Shown piece after piece: positions 23,022 to 35,732 of a DNA stretch of 64,000 nt. Positions within the stretch are counted from its first letter, which is position 1. Each line of letters begins with the position of its first letter. The stretch is from Clitopilus passeckerianus (taxonomy: Eukaryota; Basidiomycota; Agaricomycetes; Agaricales; Entolomataceae). Position numbers and translations under genes: made by a program. Location: positions 248,001 through 312,000 of the forward strand of contig CALYLX010000034.1 in NCBI GenBank assembly GCA_944990035.1, read 5' to 3'. The notes under the pieces are model-generated. The model was not told the origin of the DNA and did no database searches. It saw only the letters and a program-made list of their open reading frames with translations.

Positions 23022-26000
23022 ATGCAAGTGCAACCGGCGGTAGATACCAGGCGCTCACGCCAGGACACATTCGATCTGCGGGACCAGATTCAGCAAGACG
23101 ACGGTATGCAACTCCACGCGCACGCGGAAGCTGCAGGAGCAGCAGGCTACCACATGGAAGAGGACCACTCTGTTATGGAAGACGACTCCGAGGGGGAAGA
23201 AGGCGACCAGGACGACATGGACTATGATGATGACGATTCGTCGCTTTCCATCCCGAATGAGTCTATTGACTTTGACCTCGTGTATGCGTTGCATAGTTTT
23301 GCGGCAACGGTGGAAGGACAAGCCAATGTCGTACGAGGAGACAGCCTGTATTTGATGGACGACAGCAACAGTTACTGGTGGCTGGTCCGCGTCCTCAAGA
23401 CTCAAGAAGTCGGATATATACCGGCGGAAAATATTGAAACACCGTTTGAACGGCTAGCAAGACTTAACAAACATAGAAATGTTGATGTAAGGAATACTAA
23501 ATCTCTTTGAACGAAGCAGAGGTGCTAATATTTGCGCGATCTAGCTGGCAACCGCTACTCAGGCTGAAATGAACGAATCCCTGTCGGCACCTAGACCAGG
23601 TGTCAAATCCCCCTCCCCTCTCCCTCGAGGACCTCTGTCCCAATCCCGAGCTGGCCGACGAGGAATCTCCTTCAGGTCCACTCGCAAGGTTCATCGTTAC
23701 CTTCCCGCCATCTGGCACGAAGAAATCGACGAGTCTGAAGGCGAATGGTCAGACTCCAGTTTCGAAGACCAGGACCCTAGTCTTGCACAAGACTTCCCCG
23801 AGAACCGTACACCAATGCCTCCAGGCCCTCCTCTGATAGAAGACGACGCCGACCCCATGGGTTGGGATCCTGAAGTCCTGAGGCAGATGCAAGCCCGCCA
23901 GATCCAAGGAAACCAAGGTCAGATGGCCCAACCAACTGCTTTACAGCCTGGCGCAGCACCAACTCGAGAGCAGCAGATGAAGCAGCAGGAGCAGGAGCGA
24001 GTTGCTCAGCAAAGCCAGATTCAACAGCAACGCGAGTTTGCGGCTCAGCAGCAGCAGCAAATTCAACTACAACCCCAGCAGCAGCAACAGGGCGGTGGGC
24101 AACCGCAGGAACTTCGTCCTTCTAATTCTCGCGAGCAGCTCGGGGGCGGCCCGAGAACTATCGACCCTTTGGCATCTACGGAGACTAGGAAGCTTACTGT
24201 CACTCCCAATATCGCACGAGGCGCTGATGAGACGAATCCTTACCTCACTGGTGCTGCGCCCAATAGGCAAGATGAAGAGAGGGAGAAGAGGCTACGGGAG
24301 GAAGAGGCGGAAGAGGCGAGGAAACGTGCCAAGAGCAAGGAACGAGACAGGATGGTGTCCCCCGTCAGCTCTTCAACGAGCTCTGTCAGGTCCGGTGGCG
24401 GAAAATTACGCAAGGAGCAGCGTGTTGAAGAAGATGAAAATGGGAAGAAGGAGAAGAAGAAAAGCATCCTGGGAAGTTTGTTCAAGAAAAAGGACAAGAA
24501 GGAGAAAAATGCCTCGGTTGGGTCTATTGACAGCACCGAGATCTCGGGTCGTATGTCGGAGGAGTCGAGGAGTACTACTAGGTCCTCCACTGTGGAAGGC
24601 ATCATCTCACCCACGACGGCGACGGCTATGCAACAGCAGCAACAGCAGTCACTGAATGCCCTCCGAGCTTCTCAGGAAATGAAACGCCCTGGAGCAGAGC
24701 CGCAGACACCTGGACAGGTGTCTTCTCATGCCAACCAGCTGCGCCAACGCGACCAGCAGCAGCAAGCACTCTATCAGCAGTACCTCAACCGCTCCCCCTC
24801 TTCTGCTCCCGAAGTCCAACCCTCGTACGGATTCCAATCTGCTTCCACGGTCATGTCCGGCGTGCCTAATAACTACCTCAGCCCGCCTTCTGCTGGTGGT
24901 GCTAAACCACGACCTGGCTCGTTGATTTTGACGCAGTCCATCATGGACGGGCCAGGTGTACCCGAGCTTAGTGTGGTTCGTGTGTTTGCAGGCAAGAACT
25001 TGCAGACGGAGGCGACATTCAAGACTGTGCTACTCAATTCCTCTACCACCGCCGCGGACCTCATCCGACAAGCCACTCAGAGGTTTAGGCTGCCACAAAC
25101 CGACTCCGAGGACGAGTACTACCTCACTATCAAGCGAGTCGAGGCGGGAGATACAGCTTGGCTACGCCCGGAGGAGAGGCCTCTCGTTGTGTTTGAACAG
25201 CAGATGGTTGACGCGCCCAAGGTCAAGAGAAGCAGCGTTGGCAGTATCAGCTCCATCTCAAGTAACCTCTCCATGCACCCCGCCATCAAAAAATTGTCCA
25301 TGAACGACTTCACGGATGACTCCGCAGTCAAGTTCTACCTGAACAGGAAGGGAGATGGTATTGGAGATGATAGTACCATTGGACATGGTGACGATGCGGA
25401 TGAGACCCTACAAGCTGATTCGTCCATGGATTCGGATGCTCAGTTCCCCAATCGCCACCATCTTACAGTCGCGACGAACCTGAATGTTGCCCCGGAACGC
25501 TTCACTTCGCCTACGGCAAGATTTGCACTGCAGATTCTCATATACCCCGATGACCTACCGGATGATATGACGTTCCACCCGTCTACGGAAGCGATTGTGT
25601 TCAAGGATACACTTAGCAAGGCGGATGTGGCAAGTGCACCGGTTGTGTCTCCTAACTTGAGGCGCAAGGTGTTCGCCTTCCCGAAGAACATCACCGTCGC
25701 GGAGGTTATCGAGATTGCACTGGAACGCTTCGGCATTTCTGAGGGTGTGGTTGATGGAGGGGATGAAATCGAGGACAAGTCTAACAAGAGGCGAAGTTCG
25801 TCGAGGGTTCGCTACGGCCTGAACATTGACGTTGCGAATCGAGGTTTGTTCCATCTCCTACCCCTCACCGAACATGACTAATTTGCGTTTTTTTTTTATC
25901 TCATCAGAAAAAGAATTGATACTCTCGAGTAGAGTCATTGACGCCTTCCCCAAACCTCCATCCTACCGCACTCAAGACAAGATATCCGCGAAGCGTCGGT

Positions 26001-27249
26001 CTGTCGACTCTACCCTCCTCCTGGGTTCCATGGACGACGTCAGCCCTGAGGACCCAACGTTCATTTTGCGACGTGCCACCACATACCGCAACTCTACCTC
26101 CCGCCACCGCATGTCTGCCCCTCTCGACGAACTTGCTCTGCAGCAGCTACACCACCACCGCAATTCCACATCCAGCGGTAGTTTCTCAGACCCGAATGCG
26201 TCCCCTGAGACGCAGAAGCAGCCTCTGTCTCGGCAGGAAATCATTGCCCGCCAGAGGGAGGCAACTAGAGCGACCCAGCGTGCCATCCTGTCGGCACAGG
26301 CAAATTCTGTTCGTGGCATGGACGTCCTGTTACCTGGCAATGCTTTGCTGAGGAGCTCGCGGTACGATGTCAATGATCGTATGCGATACTCGTATGTGGA
26401 GGCCGATGGAGAGACCTACGACATCAGCGATATCGTCGAGGAGGAACTGCGAGACCACGTTACGAGCAACCGAGCGGATCTCCTGGAAGGCATCTTGGGC
26501 AGGAAGGACGCTGTTGGGGAGAAGCTGAACAGGGTCCTCAGCAAGATCAAGACTGGCAAGAAGGACAAAGACCTTGGGTCTATCAGAAGCCTTGACTCCT
26601 CAAATAGACGTTCTGCATCCGGCTCGGAATACTCCATGGACGAGACCATTATTGACCATCGCTCCCGCTCCGTTAGTCCGCCAGGATCTGCTGGAGTCAC
26701 TGGACCTTCGCAAGCTGAGCAGCAGCGGTCAAGGTCCGCCGCCGAGGTCCACAACAAGGATTCACGCTCAGGAAACGGGACACCAATGCAGAAGGGTAGC
26801 TCACAAGGTCCTGGAGCTGACCGTCGCCAACCTTCCATCGCTTCCGTCATGTCGGACCTATCAGGATATGCCACTCCTGCCACACACAACACCCAATCCG
26901 ACGAGAGTCAGCGCAGCACAGCCACTCCCAAAGGCCAACAAAAACGACCTTTCATCCCGCAGGATGACTTTGGCATTTCAAACATGCTTACAATCATCGA
27001 GTATAAGAATGCTCAACCAAAGAAGACTCTACCCCCGATCAACCCCGTAGATGAGATGTTGTTCGGCCGACCTATTGATACCCAATCTCTGCATCCAAAG
27101 ATCAGAGATGTTTATGCCCCTGCCTTCAAGCAACTTGAAGAGATGGACAAAGTATGTGGTTCAAGGCGCCCTTTCTTCCTCCGTGCATAACTGATTATCC
27201 CTACCAGGTCTTGGATGACTACCTCGCTCAGGCCCTGGCTGGCTATTGA
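23022..27249 (+). CDS. BUD14: SH3 and Ras-association domain polarity protein (BUD14/Tea4-like)
   Basis: A predicted 1349-residue protein from exons 23022-23486, 23545-25843, 25908-27151 and 27208-27249. An acidic stretch (residues about 45-75) precedes an SH3 domain (about 84-141: YALHSF ... DDSNSYWWLVRVL ... GYIPAENIETP), followed by PFERLARLNKHRNVD, a block typical of Bud14/Tea4 proteins. These regulate formins and anchor PP1 at growth sites. A disordered, glutamine-rich region (about 265-330) and a basic KKKD/E stretch follow. A Ras-association fold is likely at about 626-708 (PELSVVRVFAGKNLQ ... EYYLTIKRV). The C-terminal half is Ser/Gln-rich and ends LAQALAGY. The start is the first ATG in the frame; an upstream exon is possible. 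A role in hyphal polarity is inferred. Confidence 0.82.
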
Positions 27250-27803
27250 CCCACCTTTCATTAATGATTCACGCCTTCCTTTGTTTTAATGCTCACGTTT
27301 TGTGAATTTATATTTATTATTCGAACATAGCCTAATACATCCCATGTTGTTCTTGAAACGCGTTGTGCACAAGCTGGTTAGAAAGCTTCAGGACCCTCTC
27401 CCCACTAAGCAAGAACCTATACCAAACTCTCAGCCGTCACCGTGTGAAGCGAGGGGCCTGAATATGGCATCCTGCGCCGTCAATCTGAGGGCCAGCACTC
27501 CACCAGACATGGCCATCCTTTGCCAATAATGTCGAATCTTGACGGGCAGTCCTTCACATTCTTTTTGTTCGTGCACGACGTTTACTTCTTGTTGTCTTCT
27601 GACGCCATAGCCTTGAAAGCCACTGCTTGAACTTGGAACCTGCAGGCCTCTGTGCGGCGGTATTGTCATTAGCTGGCTCCTACGAAATCATTCATGAACC
27701 TGGGAACCATCAGACATGGAAAGAATGTACCTCATGAAGTTGTATTCGGGGGATATTCGCGTTCGTTGAGCCATTTGCAATTTGGCATCTCTGACTCACT
27801 AAA
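27250..27803. other. Intergenic between convergent genes
   Basis: About 550 bases; no gene was recognised. Confidence 0.6.
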
Positions 27804-29619
27804 TCAGCAAAGCACAACCATTGAGTCAATCAAGCCACGAACCTTGCAATATTCCAAGAGATCTCCTTTCTTTATGTATCCGGACATAATAAAGTTTTGC
27901 TTTAGCAGGTCAGAGTTCTCGTCTATATGCATCTCGCTAAGGTAGCGGTAAAAGTGTGTCTTGTCTCCTGCGATAAGAGCTTCTAGTCCATCACTCAGCT
28001 CTTTGGAGACTAGTTGGTATTCTAGACTCAGGCCCGACGCAAGCTCATATGGCATCCCGTTAGCACTATATTCTATGTCTGGCGGCAGGCTGGATACGGA
28101 GAGGGACAGCATAAAGACATGCTTCATGCGAAGAAGCTGAAGGCGAAGGTGCGCCTCGCTCTTGTTTATGTGAAAATCTTCCGAGCGTACTGGGTCCATG
28201 AGGAATTCACTGAAGGACGCGTGAATAAAGAGTATGGGAATCCTTGAGGAGTTGACCTCTTGTGGTATATCCAGGATTGAGTGAAGGTCAACAAGATGCA
28301 GGTGAACCTGACCAAGGGACATGAAGAGGAATGCTGCGATAAATGCTGGCGACATGCGTTTGATCTCTGTGACAGCCACTCTATTAGTGCGTCGCTGAAA
28401 TAGGGCGTACGGGGCCGACCGGTCAAGCATGAGCTCGAAAATCCGAATGACGATGGGAAGTGAGGGTGGTGCTATGGAGCGGAGAATGTAGAGATATAGC
28501 GCATCAAGTTCTGCGAATGGCCTGTTTCCCTGACCGCTCGAGCTTCCACTGACCCCCATGATTGTTTGAAGGCTTGCTTCAGGATCACTGCGTGGGGAAT
28601 CAATGTATCTCATGGTGACGGCAGCATAGATAAACTGCCCCGATGACTTGCTGACAAGCTTGTCAATGATACCAGGAGGCGGCCACGAGGGCCCAAGATA
28701 GGCATGCTTCCTCCTTATTTCGTCGAATCTACACTCGAGGAAAAGCTTAATGTCCGCATCTGGATTCATGGTATGGTCTAGGACGACCGAGGATGTAAGG
28801 CCTTTCAAAATGTCTTGTCCGAAGCACTCGCGAATCTGGCGTTCTGGACGGCTGGCGATCAAAAATCGGAGTGGAAAGTCGCTCTGTTGCACTGCAAATG
28901 TAATTGCCTCGAGAATCTCGCGTTGCTGTTCTTCATAGTGCTGTGTTGAGGAGTCAATGCAGCATTCGTCCAGCCCATCTATGATCACAATATGAGGTAA
29001 TTCGGAAGCATGGACAACAGCGAGGGCAAGCGGACGGATAATGAGTTCTGTGATCTGGGTCTGGAGGTTCTTCTTGAGTATGCCGATATCACGGTCGAGG
29101 ACATCCTCTATATGTTGCCGAGTGGATGGAACGGAGAGGGTAAGCTGGTACGCCAGGGTGGGAATAAGGCATTTCTTTCCGTTTCTGCCTGACGCCGTTC
29201 TGGAGAAGAAGAAACTGGCAGCAAGGGTCTTGCGCTCGTTCCACCGTTCAGCCAGCGTCTGAGCAATAGCTGATTTCCCTCCTCCTGCCGCGCCACGTAG
29301 CCAGATAACAGGCGTTGAGCTATCAAGTTCGTGAATCCGCCTGTCGATGGTATTCAGGACGGCGCTTCTAGTATCCGGATGACATTTGGGCGGGTCAAAC
29401 CGCGCGTCTGCGTCGAAAAGTGCATCAAAAGCAACATGTTCCTCGAATACTTGGATGGCATTGCCTAGATAATCATTTGGTTAGTCCGGGAACTCTTTCG
29501 TTACAACTTGCAAGCGTACGATGACCGCCGAAGCCATCTGCATGGTAATGCTGGTTGACTGTTTGAGCATTCAGAACGTTGGATTCACGGAAAGATAGGC
29601 CTCTTGTATTTGCGAACAT
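27804..29619 (-). CDS. NACHT-type STAND NTPase (array member 1)
   Basis: A predicted 586-residue NLR-like protein from exons 29619-29520 and 29464-27804 (sum divisible by three). Exon 1 codes a short N-terminal segment (LSFRESNVLNAQTVNQHYH). Exon 2 starts with the FDALFDADARFDPPKCHPDT linker. The Walker A motif is GAAGGGKS (about residue 91), and Walker B is IIDGLDE. Sensor-like SRPER and a downstream helical region follow (SSGQFIYAAVTMRYI, then HASFSEFL). Fungal NACHT proteins act in non-self recognition and regulated cell death. No C-terminal WD40, ankyrin or TPR repeats are visible. An alternative start exists at 29655. The two homologous neighbours are in the same orientation. Confidence 0.85.
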
Positions 29620-29927
29620 GGCTGGATTTCGAAGCAGATGGTGGCCACTGGTCACTGCTTCATGGTCGCCTCATGACAAGCAGTCTGTCAATGGGAGAAT
29701 GCAACTCAATTGATGTCCCTTGGAAACGGGTGATTCAGAACAACGTGACTATCTTGGAAGGCTTGATTTCAATACCGTTCATTTGCAGGGTCTAACGGGT
29801 CACGATAACAGCCAAACCTTCGAACTGGTCTTCGAATAGCTGCATTAATTGTAAAACCTATTTCTTCACCGAATCAAAATGCTTATGTTTCCTAGCCGCC
29901 CCTGCTTCGACCACAAAAGGTAACAAC

Positions 29928-31906
29928 CTATAGCACCCTCTGCCACCACCGTCGTATTTGCTTTCTCACAGTACCCCGTTGCTTTGGGGGGTGGAAGCCT
30001 TCGGATGACTTCTGAGGCTGAGCATCAGACGGTTCCCTGTCATCATTTCTATCGTGAGGTAGCTTCGCCCTGGGTGACCCTACTCCTTCAGCTTTACACC
30101 TCTGACAGTCCGATAGTGAGATGGTGGGTGTTGGCGTAGTGATCTGCATGCCTACCTCAATGTATGCTGAGACAACGGAGCGAGGCAAGTAATCTCGGAT
30201 CCCTTCATCTCGCGCCGTCCCCAGATGATCTAGATTTATAGCTTTGGCATAGCTCATGAACTGGTCCATGTCGTCTGCGTAAAGGGCCTCCAACCCCTCC
30301 CTAAGTTCTGCAGAGACGAGTTGATGCGGCTGCTCTAGTTGGTCCTTCATTTCGAGGGCGAAACCGTTTATGCCGCCCGATGCACATTTCTCTGCACATA
30401 GCACCTGAGCGAATATATGTCTGAGGCGTATGAGTTGGAGTTTGAGTTGCGCTTGAGATCTATCAATAAAGAATCTTGGGGAGCGGGAGGGGTTGGTCAG
30501 AAATTCGCTGAATGATGCATGAATGAAAGATATTGCTGTGAATGAATGGTCTTCGGCTGGAATTTCCACTACGGAATGAAGATCGACGAGGTGCTGATAG
30601 ACCTGGTTAAGAGATAGAAAGAAGTACTCGGCTAGCCAAGCTGGCGAATTCCGCCGCTGCCTGCTTGGAAATAAGTCGAATACTGATAGCCCATAGATCA
30701 TGACCTCGAATAGGCTAGTCACAGCAGGGACAGATCTTAGTGCCACCGACTCCAGAATGCAAATGTAGAGGGCATCAAGCTCTGCAAATGGGCTTTCCCC
30801 GCATTTGTTGTGTTCGAATCCCATGATTGTGCGCAGGCTAGCTTCGGGGTCGGTGCGAGGGGAGCTGAGAAACCTAATTACGACGGCCGCATAGATGAAT
30901 TGCCCAGACGATTCTGAACCAGTTGGGCAATGGTACCAGTGGGTGGCCACGAAGGTCCCAATGAGGGGTGCTTCCGCCTGATTTCATCGAATTTACACTG
31001 AAGGTAAAGCTCGATATCGCCACTGGGATTCTGAGAAGAATCCAGGGAAATGACAGACGTCAGTGTTTTGAGTTTTCCCGCTGCAAAACACTCCCGGATC
31101 TCGCGCTCTGGTCGGCTTCCAAGGAGAAACCTGAGAGGAACATCACTTTGCTGGACGGCAAATGTGATCGCTTCAAGGATTTCGCGCTGTTGCTCCTCGT
31201 GGTTCTGGTGCTCGTGATCGATACAACATTCGTCCAGGCCATCAATGATGATAGTCGTTGGGAGTGTTGAGGTATGGCTCGCAACAATGGCAAGCAGGCG
31301 AATGATGAGCTTCATCATCTGCGTCTTAAGGTTCTTCTTGAGGATCCCGATGTCATGCTTTATCACGTCTTCAATATGTACCCGAGTGGAAGGTACGGAG
31401 ACCATGAGCTGGTAGGCGAGTGTTGGAATCAACGACTTCTTGTCGTTCCTACCAGCAGCACTTCGAGAAAGAAGGAAGCTCGCCGCCAGGGTATCTCGGT
31501 CATTCCACCGTTCGGCCAAGGTCTGTGCTATGACTGACTTTCCTGCACCCGCTGCACCACGCAGCCATATGATTGGTACTGGATTCTCCAAATCGCTGAT
31601 ATGGCGATCTATGTGGTCCAGCACTGCTATCCTAGTCTGAGGATGGCATTTCGGTGGATCAAAACGGGCATTTGCGTTGAAGAGCGCATCGTACGCGATA
31701 TTTCTCTCGAATATTTGGGAGGGTGCTGGACAATGCAACGCGTCAATGCCGAGGTTCTATAGGTAGGCAGAAAGAGTCGAGAGCTCACTCAGACCCTCAG
31801 AGGTATCGGCACCATAGCTATTGTAGTTGTTGATCGTACGTGCATTGGTAAAGTTCGTATCTTGGATAATGACACCATTGGCGTTCGGGAGCAGCGGTAC
31901 TGACAT
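29928..31906 (-). pseudogene. NACHT-type STAND NTPase (array member 2), frameshifted
   Basis: Exon 1 (31906-31789) codes the short N-terminal segment (GVIIQDTNFTNARTINNYN). Exon 2 starts at 31725 with the SQIFERN linker and Walker A GAAGAGKS, then Walker B IIDGLDE. Near 30912 one base is missing relative to members 1 and 3: they have the equivalent of AAATCGTCTGG or AAGTCATCGGG on the coding strand, while this copy has AATCGTCTGG. The frame therefore breaks between LVQ and SSGQFIYAA, and the second half (to 29928) is open in another frame. Everything else, including splice sites, looks intact. It is either a young pseudogene or an assembly error. The homologous 54-base intron near the 3' end has no stop, so it could be retained without a break. 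Confidence 0.8.
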
Positions 31907-32112
31907 GGATCGACTTCAAGGAGGCCCCGAGACCGCACCAAGTCTAAGAGGTGTGAATGGTCCCTATCCAAGTGGTGGTAAAGCGTATAGCAGCCGCTGT
32001 TGTGCCCTGGCCACGGGTGAAAAACGTGATCACCGAAGGACACTGTGGCGGGATAGTCAAGCTTTTGTGCAGATGTCTTGTATTCACGTTTGTATTCTTT
32101 GGGTATACAATC

Positions 32113-34157
32113 TTATTGACTCCATAGTTTCTGGCGCCCCTTACTGGGGCGACCAGAACTAACCACTATCAGTCTATGCCACCACCTCGATACTTGCTCT
32201 TTGAAAGTCCTGCGTTGCTTGTGCGGCAGGAGAGCCTGAGGCTCTTGCTGAGGTTGATCCTTTGGGGGTTCTTCTGTTCTTTCCTTCATTAATATCGAGG
32301 GTTGCGGTGGGCTGATTCCTTGGAAATGGCATTTCTAATAATCGATGGTGAGATGCCATTCGTCTGCGTAGGAGCCGACACACGTACCTCGATGTACCTC
32401 AAAACAGCTGGCCACTTCAAGAAATCTCGAATTCTTTCGTCTCGTCCAGTTCCCAAATGATCAAGGTGGATAGCTTTGACGTATCTTGCCCAACGTTCCA
32501 TGTCCTTGGTGAAAAGGACCTCTAATCCTTCCTTGAGCTCTTGGGAAGGAAGTTGATACGGGAAGTCTAGACCGTCCTCAAGTTCGTATGCAAATCCATT
32601 TGACCCGCCGGCTACAGCGTCCTTTGATGAGATGACCTGGGAGAATATGTGTCTTAAACGTATGAGTTGTATCTTGAGGTGCGCTTGGGATTTTTCTATT
32701 GAGAAAGGGCCAGAGCGAGCAGGGTTGGTTAGGAATTCGCTGAAGGATGCATGAAGGAATGATATTGGGGTCGTTGCATTGTTCTCTGGTGGGATATCCA
32801 GTACGGAGTGAAGGTCTACGAGATGCTGATAGAGTTGATTAAGGGATAGGGAAAAGAACTTTGCTAGCCAAGCAGGAGAGTTACGAGATCCAGGCGCATC
32901 ACCACCCGCGAATACTGAATAGGGACTTGAGCCATAGATCATGACCTCGAATATGCCAGTGACGGCCGAAAGTGAGTTCTGCGAGACTGAGCGCAAAATA
33001 TACGTGTAGAGGGCATCAAGCTCTGCGAACGGACTGCTTCCTCCATGTTCATCCAGTTCGAATCCCATTATTGTACGGAGGCTAGCCTCAACGTCGATAC
33101 GAGGGGAACTGAGAAATCTCATCACAACGGCAGCATAAATGAACTGGCCAGACGATTTCTGGACCAGTTCGGTGATGGTGCCAGCAGGCGGCCAAGCATG
33201 CCCAAGTGAGGGATGTTTCTGCCTTATCTCGTCGAACATACACTGGAGGTAAAGCTCGATATCGGCATGGGGATTCTTCGTGTAATCCAAAGAGACAACC
33301 ATTGTCAGGTCTTTGAGCTTTCCAACCCCGAAACATTCACGGATTTGGCGCTCGGGCCGACTTGCAATGAGGAACCTGAGGGGAAACTCCTTCTGCTGCA
33401 CTGCGAATGCGATTGCTTCGAGGATCTCACGCTGCTGTTCCTCGTGATCCTGAGCTTCATGATCAACGCAGCATTCGTCTAGGCCGTCAATGATTATGTT
33501 CGTGGGGAATGTCGAAGTCTGGCCTGCGACGGTCGCGAGGGGACGAACAATAAACTCCATCATCTGAGTCTGTAGGTTCTTGCTCAGGATTCCGGCGTCG
33601 TGGTTGATAACGCCTTCGATATGCGCTCGAGTGGATGGTACGGAGAGCATGAGCTGGTAGGCGAGTGTCGGTACCAACGACTTCTTGTCATTCCTACCGA
33701 CAGCGTTTCGAGAGAGGAAGAAGCTAGCTGCAAGGCTGTTTGCATCGTTCCACCGTTCGGCCAAAGTCTGCGCAATGGCCGATTTCCCTGCACCGGCTGC
33801 ACCACGCAGCCATATGATGGGTACCGGATTCTCCAAGTCGCTGATATGGCGATCTATGTTGTCCAGCACTGCTGTCCTAGTCTGAGGATGGCATTTCGGT
33901 GGATCAAAACGGGCGTCTGCGTTGAAGAGTGCATCATATGCGACAGCATATTTCTCAAAGCGTTGCACGGAAGCTTGGAAGTAATATGCATTAATGTGGA
34001 GGCTCTATGAACAGAAATCAAAGGAGTCGAACTTACTCACATCCCAGCCTGTGATGCCATGATAGTTATTAACAGTATTGTTGATAGTTCGTGCATTTGT
34101 TAAGCTTGTATCTTGAAGGATAACACCGGTGGCGTTTGGGAAGACTGGTGAAGACAT
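32113..34157 (-). CDS. NACHT-type STAND NTPase (array member 3)
   Basis: A predicted 642-residue protein from exons 34157-34037, 33973-32388 and 32334-32113 (sum divisible by three). The N-terminal exon encodes MSSPVFPNATGVILQDT and TNARTINNTVNNYHG. It is followed by YDALFNADARFDPPKCHPQT, Walker A GAAGAGKS (about 98-106), Walker B IIDGLDECC (about 200-208), SRPERQIRECFG and SSGQFIYAAVVMRFL. The last exon was added because its translation matches the tail of member 2 (KQR.T..Q..RWW.R). Without that splice the ORF ends at 32289. No C-terminal repeats are seen. It is probably the complete, functional reference for this trio. Confidence 0.85.
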
Positions 34158-34504
34158 GGATTACCCCCAAGGAATCCTAGCAGCGGACCCAATACAGAGA
34201 GATGCTAATGGTTGACATTCAAGTTCGACTGATGCAGGCATCGAGCAGCGTGACAGGCTCATGTCAGGGTCGGCCCTGACTCTATCAGGCAACTCGGTTT
34301 ATTTACTTTCAGCATTTCCCAACCAGTGCATCATGTCTCATTCGAAGTAACAGCTAGGGGGCTAGAAATCATGCTCATATTCAACTCTTTGCAATCCTCT
34401 TGCGGAATATAGGGTACATCTCAAGATTCCATAAGCAATTTGGGAGAGAGGAAGGTGGTATATTCAGATGCAAATTTTTACAAACAGCTATATGGCACAA
34501 CACT

Positions 34505-35732
34505 CTAGAACGACAAGGTCTGGCCGGCGTTGGCGACGACGGAAGACTTGACGCCGGAAGTAGCAGCCAAGGAGTAGGAGTAAGGGGCAGAGTTGAAGTT
34601 GCCGGCGGGAGCAGTGTTAGAGACACCACCGAAGTCATTACCCTTGGCGACGGCGTATCCGGTATCGGTGGCGTAGATGCCGTTCTTGCAACCTTGCAGA
34701 AAGAATTCATTTAGCTATGGTACCAGCTTGGATTGATAGTTATTGCTTACCGCTGAATACGTTGTTTTCAACGAGAAGTTGAGCACCATCGCGAGTGTTG
34801 ATACCATCACCGTTGTTCTCAAAGTAGTTGTTAAAGATGTGGCCGTGACCGAAGCGGAAGGAGGGAGTACGAGAGTTCAGGTTGCTCCAGTAGTTGCCGG
34901 CGTAGGTGACGGTAATAGCAGTATCCTCGGCGCCATTGCTGTCGGAGTGGCCAACGAGGGAAGCTTTCCAGTGGTTGTAGAGCTTGCTGTTGGTGACAGT
35001 GATACCAGTGCATCCGTGGGTGATGTCGAGGAGACCATCGTAGTAGTCCTAGGGTAATTTGTTCAGGGCACGAACGAGTGATCTCATAGCCGGACTGACC
35101 TTGTCGTGGTCCCTGTCACTGCTGAGGTCTGCGTGGTCGACCCAAACTTGGGAAGCCGCTTGGATACCGATGGCATCTCCAGCATCAGCCAAGACCTTAG
35201 AGATCTTGACGTTTCGGATGATGACGTTCTTCTCTTCGATGACGCGGAGACCAATGCCAACAAGAGAAGAGCCTTTAGCACCGATGATAGAGGTGTTGGA
35301 GCCAACCTTTACGACGGTGTTGCCGGTAATTGTGCCTACAAGATTCGGTGAGCTATTTTGGGACGATGGTGCATATTTCATTCTTTACCAGAGATAATGA
35401 CAATCTTCTTAGCAGTTCCGGAAACTGCAGAGGTCAAGGCTGAAAGGGAGGTGACGGTTGTCTGAGTGCCTCCGGAACCTCCGCTAGTTCTAAAAATAGA
35501 CATTTTTGTTAGTCTTCAAATTCGAGCTTTTGCGGGAAGCTTTGTACTAACCCTCCGTTCAAGGTTGCGTATCCGACGTTAGCAACATCACCGACCGAGG
35601 CCCGCTTGACAATGGAGGGGGCAGCCTAAAAGTGAGCCAAGTCAGAAAGGAATTTGCTCCTCTATGTGGTACAAGACGTACCGAAACGATCTGGATGGCG
35701 GCGAAAGCGACGATAGAGTGAAGCCACTTCAT
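34505..35732 (-). CDS. Secreted pectate lyase, polysaccharide lyase family 1
   Basis: A predicted 315-residue pectate lyase that cleaves polygalacturonate by beta-elimination outside the cell. Exons are 35732-35682, 35625-35552, 35489-35389, 35335-35100, 35048-34751 and 34692-34505 (sum divisible by three). The signal peptide is MKWLHSIVAFAAIQIVS. The parallel beta-helix core shows the family pattern: VWVDHADLSSDRDHDKDYYD with calcium-binding aspartates, then HWKASLVGHSD, then SFRFGHGHIFNNYFEN carrying the Arg-rich strand, and a C-terminus ending AGQTLSF. All diagnostic residues are present, so the enzyme should be active. Two dead relatives lie at 50347-51324 and 53055-53528. Confidence 0.93.

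Noticed and set aside
24002..24655. A 217-codon alternate-frame ORF inside the SH3/RA gene
   Set aside because: It is a shadow of the Gln-rich coding exon with Ser/Arg-rich, non-protein-like translation.
32289..34157. Ending NACHT member 3 at the ORF stop at 32289
   Set aside because: Splicing at 32387/32335 gives a tail that matches member 2, so the longer model to 32113 was preferred.
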